64,000 nt of DNA, from assembly GCF_002878395.1 (NCBI RefSeq), contig NW_025861622.1, forward strand, positions 133,007 to 197,006. The letters are read 5' to 3'. Below, one piece after another: positions 11,019 to 20,845 of this stretch (positions within the stretch are counted from its first letter, which is position 1; each line of letters opens with the position of its first letter). The notes under the pieces were generated by a model. That model saw nothing but the letters and a program-made list of their open reading frames with translations. It did not search any database and was not told where the DNA came from. The position numbers and the translations under genes are program-made. Source of the stretch: Capsicum annuum. Its lineage: Eukaryota > Streptophyta > Magnoliopsida > Solanales > Solanaceae.

Positions 11019-11927
11019 TTGCCTTCAGGTATACCCTAACCTTTAGAGCAATTTATTTTTTATTTTAGGTTGAGGGTGTAGGGTAGGTTGTTGTTGTAGC
11101 CTATTTTGTAGATAATTAGGAGTAATACAAGTACTTGAGGCAGTTATCTTGTTTTGTAATGTTTGAGTACCTCTCCAGTGTTCTAATTATTGTATACTAT
11201 GTGAATTGCATCTATTTGTGACCACTGCACATCTTTTTGTGGCATTAGTCTAGCAACTGAATAACCTTTGTTAAATAAGTACATAAACCGGATAGGTAGT
11301 GATATGCAAAATACTTGTGTGCCATGTGTGTGTAACGTCTTACGAAGTTCTCATTGTGTGTTGAATCTAGAACTTACCCGGTTAGTCTTGCTATGGTCAT
11401 AGGATAAGAGTTAGGAAATGATCATAGGACGTGTTTGATTTTAGCCCATTTTAGCCTAAATGACCTTCCCAATGTGAAGAATATCTCTTAATCCCATTTT
11501 GAGCCTAATTAGCCTATTTATTTCTTTGACACCTCTCACTTTCCCATCCACATCACAATAAACCTATTTTGGCCCTGGTCCTCCTTGGACACTGTGCACC
11601 TTGACTTAGGCAAACAACCTAATTTAAGGGTGGCTATCATAGGAGTGCGTGATGCAAAATAAGTATAAAGAGAGGAACAATAAGAGAAATGAATAAAAAA
11701 TTTGGGTGCGCTGAAAATGGAATAAGAAAAAGAGAAAGCTGTGTAAAAGATGATAAAAAGATAATCGGATAAGTGAAAAAGCCACATCCATCTTGAGCAT
11801 GTGTGATCAATAAAAGAGAGGAATAAAAGAAGGTTAAGAGTTGAAACCTCGAGAGTTTAGTATAGTGTCAAGGAGGCGTAGTCACTCTAAAATACCCATG
11901 AATATCATACCAGCCCCTGGCCAATGT

Positions 11928-12053
11928 TACAAGATTAAGAAAAGCCCTATAGTGATCCTAACTGACCTGTCTGAAGACTTGGGTACTAACTATAAGGGAA
12001 AACCTATGGCATTTGAAATGCAATGTTTGGAACTACATTCTGAGAGTGAGTCT
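11928..12053 (+). other. Conserved 42-codon block in the Athila 3' region (Ath1 copy)
   Basis: Within an 82-codon open frame (11841-12089), 42 codons align without any gap to 13680-13805 on the minus strand of Ath2. Shared residues include 'SPIVIL', 'LSE', 'LG', 'GKPM' and 'LELH.ESES'. Upstream of the block the two copies differ by a one-base indel and their frames part. About a third of the substitutions are silent. It does not match a protein family I know. It may be an exon or small ORF vestige, or chance in a well-preserved DNA stretch. Confidence 0.35.
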
Positions 12054-12381
12054 TGTGTATATCCCTGTGTTTATACATGTGAATTTTGATATGAGTGAAA
12101 AAGGGATTCTTTGTTGTGAGGGCACACTAGGTATGTTGCTAATCATTGACTTGCTCGGATAGTGTGATTTGGGTATAAGATTGGTTGTTATTGATGAGTT
12201 TTTTCCATATCTTGATCCTTGTGAGTTTTATGGTTGTTTTCAATGATAGACACAGTTGCTCTTAATTTGACTAACCTTGGAGATGGTGAATGTAGTCTGA
12301 ACTGATATGAGTATTTAGCTGCCAAATCGTACTTTGTATACTCTTAGTTATGTTATGGTTACTTGAGGACAAACAATTGTT

Positions 12382-12395
12382 TAGGTTGAGGGTGT
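12382..12395 (+). other. Polypurine tract of Ath1
   Basis: The purine-rich 'aggttgagggtgt' abuts the 3' LTR start TGATGTGCGAGCC. The matching tract of Ath2 lies at about 13335-13350 on the minus strand. Confidence 0.65.
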
Positions 12396-13019
12396 TGATG
12401 TGCGAGCCTATTCTAACACATTTGAAGCTTTTAACTCTAAATAATTGCAAGGTCTTGAGCAACTTTAGTTGTTTTTGATTAGTTTACTTTGATTTTGCAG
12501 TAAATGTAGAGATAAAGGGGAATCACCAATAAAGGAAGGAAAAAGCATAAAATCTAAAGAAAATAAAGGACTAAGTGTGGCTGACGACATCCATGACATG
12601 TCGTCATCTTAGTGATAAGCTGTCAAGGATGCCGTAAGCCTTAAACAGAAGATGGAAGTTGAAGAAAGTTTATGACTACATCCATGACATGTTGTCAAGA
12701 AGGTGATAGGACGTCATCATCGTCGTCTGACTTAAGCAACAAGAGCCAAAAATGCAAAGGAGCTGACGACATCCATGATAAGTCGTCAGACTCCTAATAA
12801 GCCATCACTGACGTCGTTGTTTATTCCGAGAAAAAGCTAAAACTTCTATTTTGTTTCCTTATGTAGGGTTAACTATTTAAAGCCTTGTTTTAGGGTTTTC
12901 TATATATACAAAAACTTATCAATAAACATATTTTTTGGACAGACGATTTTTTTCTCTCTCTCTCTCTCTAGACCAATTTTTTAGGAGTTTTATCTTGTGA
13001 ATCAATTCAAGTTATACTT
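12396..13019 (+). repeat. Ath1 3' LTR, truncated
   Basis: 624 bp matching the first part of the 5' LTR, including all three palindromic units and the CT-rich tract near 12952-12970. It breaks off at 'gttatactttttga' (13019), where the minus-strand Ath2 LTR begins, so the last about 730 bp of the LTR, including the U5 end, are missing. Confidence 0.85.
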
Positions 13020-13334
13020 TTTGACACCATCCTGATGCCTTATCACAAAGTATTGTCACAACTTTAACTCATTCCAAATCTCTGGTTAAGTCTGACGACA
13101 ACTGTGATAACCTATCACAAGGCTGATGACTTATTATAGATGTCATTAGCCACACTTCTCTTTAGATTCCACTAGATTTCAACTTTTTTGCTTCCATTCT
13201 TATTGGTTCTCTATCCCATCAACTTAAATTGTAAAATTAGACATAAGGAAATCAAAAATGACAAAATTTGCTTAAGACTTTGCAATTATTCTTGGTTAAA
13301 GGTCTTAAATGTGTTAGCAATTGCTCACGCATCA
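13020..13334 (-). repeat. Ath2 3' LTR, truncated
   Basis: Minus strand from 13334 it begins TGATGCGTGAGC, matching the Ath1 LTR start, and continues for about 315 bp through one palindromic unit (13085-13150) before the junction at 13019/13020 with the Ath1 LTR. Confidence 0.75.
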
Positions 13335-14640
13335 ACACCCTCAACTTTAAACAATTTTTTTTCCTCAAGCAACTCAACACAACTAAGAGAATAAATAGCA
13401 TATTCAACAGCCAATTTTCTCTTTTATGCTCAAAACATAGTTACCACCTCCAAGGTCCATCAGATTAAAACCAACTGTGTATGTCATTGAAGAACAGTAA
13501 TGTAACACAAAGGACTCAAGCGATGGCAACAATCTTAGCCACAACAACCATTTATATACCATTGCTGCACTATCTAAACAAGCAAGTATCTAGTAACAAT
13601 ACCATTGTGCACTCACAACAAAGAAATCGCCCTCTTCACATATAATAAACCAAAAATGTAAAGTGGGGATCATCAAAAGACTCTCACTCTCAAAATGAAG
13701 TTCCAATAAGTGTATGCTAAGTACCATAGGCTTGCCCTGATTTTCACTACCAAGGCCTTCAGAAAGGCCAGCTAGGATCACTATAGGACTTCTTTTAGGC
13801 TTATAATGTAGGCTGGGGTTGGTATGATATTCAAGGTCATTTGAAGTGACTAAGACTCCTTGACACTACACTACTCTCATGGGGCTCACTTATTCACCTT
13901 TTTTCGTTTAGTTTTTCATTGATCATACATGTTCAAGTTGGGTGACTTTTTTTTTATATTAAAACTAGCACCCTACTTTTATTCTTTGTTTTCTTTATTC
14001 TACCCTTATTCATACTAATCTTATACCATGCACCCCTATGATAGCAACCCCCAACTTAGGCTATTTGCTTAGGTCAAGGTACACAGTGTCCAAGGAGGAC
14101 CAGGGCCAAACAGGTTCATTATGGTATAAATGGGAAGGTGAAAGGTGTCATAAGGAAGAAATAGGCTAGTTAGGCTCAAAACAAAGATCAAGGGATATAA
14201 TGCACATAGGGTAGGCTATTTAGGCTAAAAGTAGGTTAATCAACAAAACGGCCTATGATCCTTTCCTAACCCCTATCCTTTAACCATAGTAAGACTAACC
14301 AGGTAAGTTCTAGCTTTAGCATACAAAGGGAATTAAGTAGTTGGTCACACACATATGGAACGCATGTATAACGCAAGCTACCACTTATCTAGTTTATGTA
14401 ATTGTTCCGCAATGATCATCACACAGCTAGAACTAATGCCACAACAAGATTCACAATGGTCACAAGTAAATATAATTCACACAGTCTTTGCCAACAAAAC
14501 AGTGGAGTGGTATTTAAAAATCAATCAAAAACATGTCAACTACTTTTTGTACTTGTATGTCTCTTAGTTACCATAAATTATGTTACAACAGCAGACTACC
14601 CTACACCCTCAACTCAAAATCAAAGAAAAATTAAACTAAG
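13335..14640 (-). other. Ath2 3' region
   Basis: Mirror image of Ath1 11040-12395 (shared anchors are given there). It begins right after the integrase remnant, with 'caggtatacaccaaccctta' on the minus strand, equivalent to 'caggtataccctaaccttta' of Ath1 near 11027. Nothing corresponding to the Transposase_32-like ORF lies between. Confidence 0.65.
13680..13805 (-). other. Conserved 42-codon block in the Athila 3' region (Ath2 copy)
   Basis: Minus-strand counterpart of 11928-12053, exactly the same length, reading '(K)RSPIVILAGLSEGLG' ... 'GKPM' ... 'LELHFESES'. The open frame continues downstream to a stop near 13590. Function unknown. Confidence 0.35.
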
Positions 14641-14681
14641 GGTTGGTGTATACCTGGAATAGATCAATCTCGGGTGTCATG

Positions 14682-17600
14682 GGTTGCCTCCCATGCAACG
14701 CCTGATTTAACGTAGTCGCACGACTCAGGTATCTTGATTACTTCAGACTTTATTAAGACAGATATTGGTGATACTTTTCATTGATTCTTTTGGGTCAATG
14801 TAAAGCTTGACGCGTTGCCCATTTACCTTGAAGGTACTACCATCTTTGTTTTTACGTTCCACTACTCTAGATGAGTGGACTCGACTAACTTTAAAAGGGC
14901 CTAACCACTTAGATTTCAGCTTACCTGGGAACAATTTGAGTCTAGAATTGAACAGAAGCACTAAGTCACCTTTTTGGAATTCTTATTTCTCTATTCTCCA
15001 ATCATGGTATTTTTTCATCTTTTCTTTATATAGATCTGCTCGTTCATAGGCCCTAAGATGGAATTTATCCATCTCATTCAATTGTCCTAGTCTCTGCTCT
15101 GCTGCTTCCTTCCAAGTCAGATTTAACCTTTTGAGTGCCCATAAGGCCTAGTGCTCCAGCTCTATTAGTTGGTGGCAAGCTTTTCCATAGACCAGCTAAA
15201 ATGGTAACATGCCACTGCGTGTCTTAAAAGAAGTCCGATGTGCCCACAAGACATCATTGAACTTTTGAGACCAATCTTTTCGGCTAGCATTCACCGTTTT
15301 GGCTAGGATAGATTTAATTTCACGATTTGATACCTCCACTTTCCTACTAGTTTATGGGTGGTATAGAGTAGCCACTCTGGCTGTTTTACCCCATATTTTG
15401 CCAAAGTTGCTCAAAATATTTTGTTGCAAAAATGAGATTCTCCATCTCTTATGATAGTACGTGGTACTCTAAAGTGAGAGAAGATGTTCTTCATGAGAAA
15501 ATAAACAACCCTCTTCCCTTCATTATCAAACAAGGCTATAGCTTTAACCCATTTTGAGACGTAGTCAATAGAAACTAAAATATACTTCATCCCGTTTGAG
15601 CTCACAAAATGACCCATGAAATCAATGCCCCAGACATCAAATAATTCCACTTCCAGCATATTAGTCAAGGGCAGCTTATGTCTTTTAGATATTGACCCCT
15701 GCCTCTAGCATTGCTCAAATTTTAGCACAAACTCATGGGCATCCTTGAACAATGTTGGCCAATAATAACCACTCTGCAACACCTTCCTAGCTATTTGGTT
15801 ACCTGCATGGTGACCCCTGACTGGGGAAGTATGACATGCTTCGAATATGCAAAATACATCCACTTCTAGCATATATCTCCTTATAATATTGTCTACACAT
15901 CGTCGAAAAAGATTCAGCTCATCCCAGAAGTAATACATCACATTATGTAGGAAATTCTTCCTTTGATGGAAAGAATTCTGGGATAACTTCACTTACAACA
16001 CAATTTACATAATCCGCATACCAAGGCAATTTTTCCATAGCGAGGACCAGAATCTCCTCATCAGGGAATGCATCATTTATCTTCATTTCATCACTACTTT
16101 CCTATTCACCTTCTATTCTAGACAGATAATCTGCAACCTAGTTTTCACAACCTTTCCTATCCTTAACCTCAAAGTCAAATTCTTGCAACAACAATACCCA
16201 TCTGATCAGCCTTGGTTTAGCATCCTTCTTAGCCATCAAATAACTCAAGGCAGCATGGTCGGTGTGGACCATTACTTTAGTCCCAAGAAGATAAGCTCTA
16301 AACTTCTAGAAAGCATACACTACAGCCAGAAGTTCCTGTTTAGTGACGGTGTAATTATTTTGCATTACATTTAGTGCTTTGCTGGTGTAATATATCGGAT
16401 GGAACAGTTTATCCCTTTTTTTCCCCAATACAGCTCCAAGGGCCACACCACTTGCATCAAATATGATCTCCAATGGTTTTGCCCAGTCAGGTGAAATAAC
16501 AATAGGGGCCTCAATCAACTTTTTTTAAGGAATGCAAATGCCTTCAAGCACTCGTCATCGAAGGAAAATTTCACCTTCTTCTCAAAGATTTTGCAGAGTG
16601 GATTTACAATCTTTTAGTAGTCTTTTATAAATCTCCAATAAAAGCCAGCATGTCTAAGAAAACTGTGCACTCCTTTCACTAAAATGGGAGGTGGTAGTTT
16701 CTAAATAACTTCCACCTTTTCTCAATGAACTTCTATCCCCTTTCCAGAAATTTTATGGCCAAGAACGATGACCCCCTTGACCATGAAATGACATTTTTCC
16801 CAGTTAAGCATCAAATTAAATTCAACACATCTTTGCAATGCTACATTCAGATTTTCCAAACACATCTCAAATTAATCACCCACCATAGAGAAATTATCCA
16901 TGAATACCACTATGGTGTCCTCCACCATGTTAGAGAAGATAGATATCATACACCGTTGAAAAGTGAAGGGTGCATTACATAGCATAAATGGTATCTTTTT
17001 AAATACAAAGGTGATATATGGGCATGTGAACATTGTCTTGTCCTGATCTTCAGGAGCTATATATATTTGGTTATGTCTAGAATAACCATCCAAGAAGCAA
17101 TACCACCCCCTGCCAGCTAATCGATCAAGCATTTGGTCCATAAAGGGCATCAAAATATGGTCTTTTAGAGTCCAAAAAATTAGCTTGCGGTAGTCCATGC
17201 AAAATCTCCACCCAATTATAGGACTAAGCAGAATCAACTTATTCTTTTAATTAGCAACCATCGCGATACCCTATTTTTTGGGTACGCATTGAACTGGGCT
17301 CATCCACTTGCTGCCAGAAATAGGTTAAACCATTTCTGCATCCAACTACTTAATAATCTCCTTCTTAACCACCTCTTGCATTAGTGGATTAAGACGGTGT
17401 TGATGCTCTATGATTGGAATACAATCCTCCTCAAGCTGAATTTTATGTGTGCAGATTCCCGGGGGAATGCCAATAATATCTGCAATGGTCCACCCTATAG
17501 CTTACTTCTTCCTCTGAAGTATTGAGATAAGTAAATTCACCTGTTGTTCACCTAAATCAGCTACAATAATAATAGGTAGCGTGTTCCCATTGCCCAGAAA

Positions 17601-17829
17601 TATGTACCGTAGGTGCCCAGGCAATTTCTTCAATTCCAACACTGGAGGCTCCTTAATAGATGGCTTGGCTGGTGGCGTTAGTCGATTAGCCAGGTCAAGA
17701 TCTAACTTTTTAGGAGCATTAAGATATGAAAACATGCCTATCAAGGAACTAACGGTCTCTTTATACTCCCCAATTCCTTCACTATCATAATTCATCATGA
17801 CCGCGGCAAAAGGTTTAATAACAAGTTGC
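14682..17829 (-). pseudogene. Ath2 pol: RT, RNase H, integrase (broken)
   Basis: It would copy element RNA into DNA and insert it. In order on the minus strand: RT amino end (17798-17502; 'ELKKLPGHLRYIFLGNGNTL'); RT core (17237-16872; 'MDYRKL', 'CNAPFTFQRCM', and FMDNFS where family members have FMDDFS, so the second catalytic Asp is Asn); RNase H (16518-16306; 'IIFDASGVALGAVLG', 'TKQELLAVVYAF'); integrase zinc-binding part (15992-15705); integrase core (15668-15180; 'GIDFMGHF', 'RDGESHF', and the Glu region '[12 protein letters not shown]'); integrase carboxyl part (14961-14743; 'LKSKWLGPFKV'). Several stops and frameshifts separate the segments. There is no chromodomain, as expected for Athila. 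The preceding protease is deleted. Confidence 0.9.
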
Positions 17830-19786
17830 TTAGCTATGGGTACTTCTTGTTTGTGAATTCACAGCTAACTGCTCATTTATTACTCACAAGTTCTTTTGTG
17901 AATTTCATATATCCTAGCATTTGCTCAAGTACTTCAATCGAAGGCACATTTATTGTCAATTGCTTGAGCATTCCATGAATTTACTGAATTTGGCATCATC
18001 AGCCTTTTTGTTCAATCATTGAGGAAAGAGAGGTGGTGGTCTCAAGATATATTTCAACACCACTTTCTCTTCCTTCTCTTTTTCTTTCTCCAAATCATCA
18101 AAAGAACTATCTAGCTTCTCAGACTCCACTAGTTTGCTTTCTTTGGATTCATCAACAACCACCTCACCATCTACAAATTTGCCCACAAAAGGGCCAGGTA
18201 ATATCTTACCACTCCTAGTGGTAATCTCCATACATGAGCTATCATTCTGCGGATTCTGAACCATATAACTAGGTAAAGTACAATTTTTTGGTTTAGTGTT
18301 ATGGAAAGTTAGCTCATCTACTACTCCAACTACATGATAGAAGTGGATTGTGAACTAACCAATTGACTCAGGGTAGAGAATTCACTCTTCATAGTAGTTA
18401 CCCCCAAGTTGCTAGCCTCGAATTCATTCAACAATTTTTCCATTATGTCCTCCATGGACATATTATCAGAGCTAGTTGGTGATGTATCCTGACTTTCAGA
18501 AGGAACATACAAACCACTCCTGTCATTATTGTTTCTCCAGTGTCCTTGCTCTCTGTCTTTATAATTAGGCTTGTCATAAAAGTTCCGTCCTTGATTCCCT
18601 TGGCTATTGCCTCAGAAACCCCCATGATTACTCACATAGTTTGCCTCCTCATTTATATTAGTAGCAATAGTTCACTGAGTCTCCACAGCCTTAACCTTTT
18701 CAGTCTTTTCTGACAGCAAGTGCTTAGTCAGCAGGTCCATCTGAGTCTTTAAGTGAGCCATGTCTTGGTCTCGCTCTTCATCCTTTTTATGTTGCTCCGC
18801 AGTCATTCCACTAGAAACAGTTAGGCTAGCTACCACAGAATCCCTGGTATGCCAAGCCCGACTCTGTTTGGTCACTCTATTCAGTATGTCTGAAGCATCT
18901 TGAAAAGAAAGGTCAATGAATGAACCACCTTCAGCATTATCTACAATTGTCTTTGTCACAGAGTTGAAAGTTCTGTAAAAAGTCTCCATCAAGTACAAGT
19001 CCATCATGTTGTGGTTCAAATATTGTGCCATCTTTTTCTTGAATCTCTCCCAAGTTTCACACAATGCTTTAGTCATGAGCTGCCTAAAGTTACTAATTTC
19101 ATCCCTCAACTGTACCCTCCTGGAGGGTGGAAAGAATCATTATAGGAACGCCTATTTCAACTGTCTCCAGTTGGTTATAGAATCACGCTTTAGCTCATTT
19201 AACCAAATTATTGCCTCCCCAGATAGAGATAATGGAAACAATCTTAACCGGATCGCTTTTTGGCTCACTCCCAGATTATCAAAAGATTTGTAAATAATGA
19301 TAAAGTTCACTAAGTGCATGTTTGGATCATCACCAGGCAAGCCTCCAAACAACCTCTTCAGATTTAGGAGTTGAATCTTAGTACTTATTATGCTAAATTT
19401 TGCACCAGGTGCCAACGGTGGAGGAATGATAGCACCCGTTGCACCTACTCTATCCATTTCTTTGTAATCGTCATCAACCTCATAATGGATAGGCTGTTGA
19501 CCATACCTTCCTCTGATTTGATAGTTTTTGTAAAAATTTTACTGCACTGGTGCAACAATTTGCTTAACTCTCCTTGGGTTTTGAGGATTCAGAAATTCCT
19601 CTCACCCAAGTTTTTATCATCATAGTTCGGGTGATGTACTTGTTGAACCTGGTTCTGTATGTTCACCTGATCCCTGGCCAAGGTTGCCATTCTATCAGCC
19701 TCTTATTGTTCTGCCATTCTCCTGATCAGTTGAGGTTCCTGATTAATTGGTAATAACGATTCTCTGGAACTTCTTATTTTTGGCAT
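17830..19786 (-). pseudogene. Ath2 gag (broken, protease missing)
   Basis: The start ATG is at 19786-19784 (minus strand), giving MPKIRSSRESLLP and then 'PINQEPQLIRRMAEQ'. The core 'LLNLKRLFGGLPGDDPNMHL' (19457-19152) and 'RFKKKMAQYLNHN' (19109-18672) parallel Ath1 gag. Stops and at least one frameshift are present. Near 17880 the sequence passes from the gag end ('TKELV') straight to a segment just before RT ('KPFAAVMMNYDSEGIGEYKE', ending near 17750); the roughly 500 bp that hold the protease in Ath1 are absent. Confidence 0.85.
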
Positions 19787-19893
19787 AAACAACAAGGAAC
19801 CTGAAATAAACAAAAACAACAAATAAACTTAAATCTAGGAAACCTAACTAACGATCAATTAGCATACGCAAACTTTTAGTTTACAACCATATT

Positions 19894-19910
19894 CCCCAAA
19901 ATTGACGTCA
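19894..19910 (-). other. Decayed primer-binding site of Ath2
   Basis: On the minus strand it reads TGACGTCAATTTTGGGG, at the same distance from the LTR end as the intact Ath1 PBS (TGGCGCCGTTGCCGGG). I count seven differences, five of them C/T or G/A transitions. It would no longer pair well with tRNA-Asp. Confidence 0.75.
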
Positions 19911-19914
19911 TTTT

Positions 19915-20053
19915 TGATAACGCTCAAACTACACTCTTGAATGGGTGTAAGCGATCGTCGTCAATATGAAACCCAACTAGGTTGGGTTCGAATCCCACAG
20001 GGAATAAGGTGTGAACTCATGTCAGTTGTGATTTAATTCACTAAAAATCTATG
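19915..20053 (-). repeat. Ath2 5' LTR stub
   Basis: About 139 bp matching the last part of the Ath1 LTR ('cattatca'-type terminus, 'gtaagcgatcgtcgtcaat', 'cccaactaggttggg'). Homology ends near 'aattcactaaaaat' (20038-20052), so about 1.2 kb of the LTR is missing. Confidence 0.85.
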
Positions 20054-20845
20054 ATCATCACTTTAGCGATCCGTTCCATCTTTTCTAAAGGCACATTATC
20101 CAAGGTCATGGGGTACTGAAATTTTCATAATGTATCCTCAAATTGTTTCATAAAAGAGTTAGTTAAAAATTTTCAAAACATAAATTTTGGGGACGTCATT
20201 TTGCTATAGCGGGAATGTTTCCGCTATAGCAGCATGGTGGAAGTGGCCTACTAGCTGCTAAAGCAGGACGCCAGGACTAGAAGTAGTCCCCTATTTTATT
20301 TATTTTTCTTTCTCCTCTTCATTTGAAAATAGGATGAGGTTTACTTCTAAAAACCATCCTCGGGTTGCCTCATAACTTTAGAGCAATGGAGAGGAATGGG
20401 TATCTGTGAACGAAATAAAATCCATCATGTTATCAATGATTCCACTCCAAAAATCATTAGAACTGAGTCAAAGTGCATATCCATGCCTCCATAGCAGTTA
20501 TTGGTGTTCTAGTAGGCCAGGTTTAATCGAGTAACATAGATCTTAGTTAGATAACGTGTAATATCCTAACTTTTCATATCATAAACCACTCATTCTTTCC
20601 TCATGAAATTAGATCTAACCTAAAGTAATAGTTGGTCATGAGTTGACTCTCTCGTTTCGATCTCATCCATATAGCTATTCCCATAAAAGTTCATGCACTC
20701 ACAGACTAGTTAAGTAGCCCACTACATTGGAATTCAGTCATACAGTTAACTTCAGTTGTGCATGATAGCTTACAGCCTCTGATTCTTCTATAATTTCAAC
20801 CTAATTAGCCATATTTGATGATGAATATGCCCAAGAGAGAGATAT
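20054..20845 (+). other. Unassigned; possibly the 3' end of the body of element D
   Basis: No coding remnant is recognisable. A perfect hairpin lies at 20202-20231. The last 20 bases, 'gatgaatatgcccaagagag' (20819-20838), resemble the sequence before the right LTR of element C ('gatgaatgttcccaaggggg'), so at least the right part is the untranslated 3' end of a related gypsy element. The left boundary with the Ath2 LTR is sharp and unexplained. Confidence 0.4.
20202..20231. repeat. Perfect 11-bp hairpin
   Basis: TGCTATAGCGG and CCGCTATAGCA face each other across an 8-base loop (gaatgttt). The arms are themselves partly self-complementary (GCTATAGC). No T-run suggests a terminator, and plant context makes that unlikely; it resembles the short palindromic units found in several LTRs of this window. 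Confidence 0.8.

Larger units (their letters stand above)
11019..12395 (+). other. Ath1 3' region, shared with Ath2
   Basis: Mostly non-coding. It is homologous, in mirror image, to about 13335-14640 of Ath2. Anchors include 'gttgagggtgtagggtag', 'ttgtggcattagt', 'cctcCTTGGACACTGTG' and the conserved block at 11928-12053. A second purine-rich 'ggttgagggtgt' copy lies at about 11059, like the one immediately before the 3' LTR; it could be a central polypurine-like tract or simply a duplicated end. Confidence 0.65.
3867..13019 (+). mobile_element. Ath1: Athila-type (Ty3/gypsy) element lacking RT and integrase
   Basis: Order of parts: 5' LTR 3867-5221, tRNA-Asp PBS 5226-5241, gag-protease pseudogene 5350-7831, palindrome-rich spacer 7832-8970, Transposase_32-like pseudogene 8971-11018, 3' region with a conserved short block, polypurine tract, and a 3' LTR cut short at 13019. 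No reverse transcriptase, RNase H or integrase is present. The protease frame ends in a stop at 7829-7831 where the related element Ath2 goes on towards RT. It therefore looks like a non-autonomous Athila derivative that would have depended on polymerase supplied in trans. It meets Ath2 tail to tail at 13019/13020. Assignment to Athila rests on the PBS, the D-L-G-A-S protease and the gag similarity. Confidence 0.8.
13020..20053 (-). mobile_element. Ath2: Athila-type element with RT and integrase, no protease
   Basis: Minus strand, reading from 20053 to 13020: LTR stub, decayed PBS, gag, RT, RNase H, integrase, 3' region, truncated 3' LTR. The protease domain is missing between gag and RT, and there is no Transposase_32-like ORF between integrase and the 3' region. 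It is the close relative and mirror image of Ath1 in gag and in the 3' region, so the two carry complementary coding content. Both ends are truncated, so no target duplication can be read. Confidence 0.8.

Noticed and set aside
20202..20231. Rho-independent terminator
   Set aside because: The hairpin is perfect but no T-run follows, and the sequence is plant nuclear DNA.
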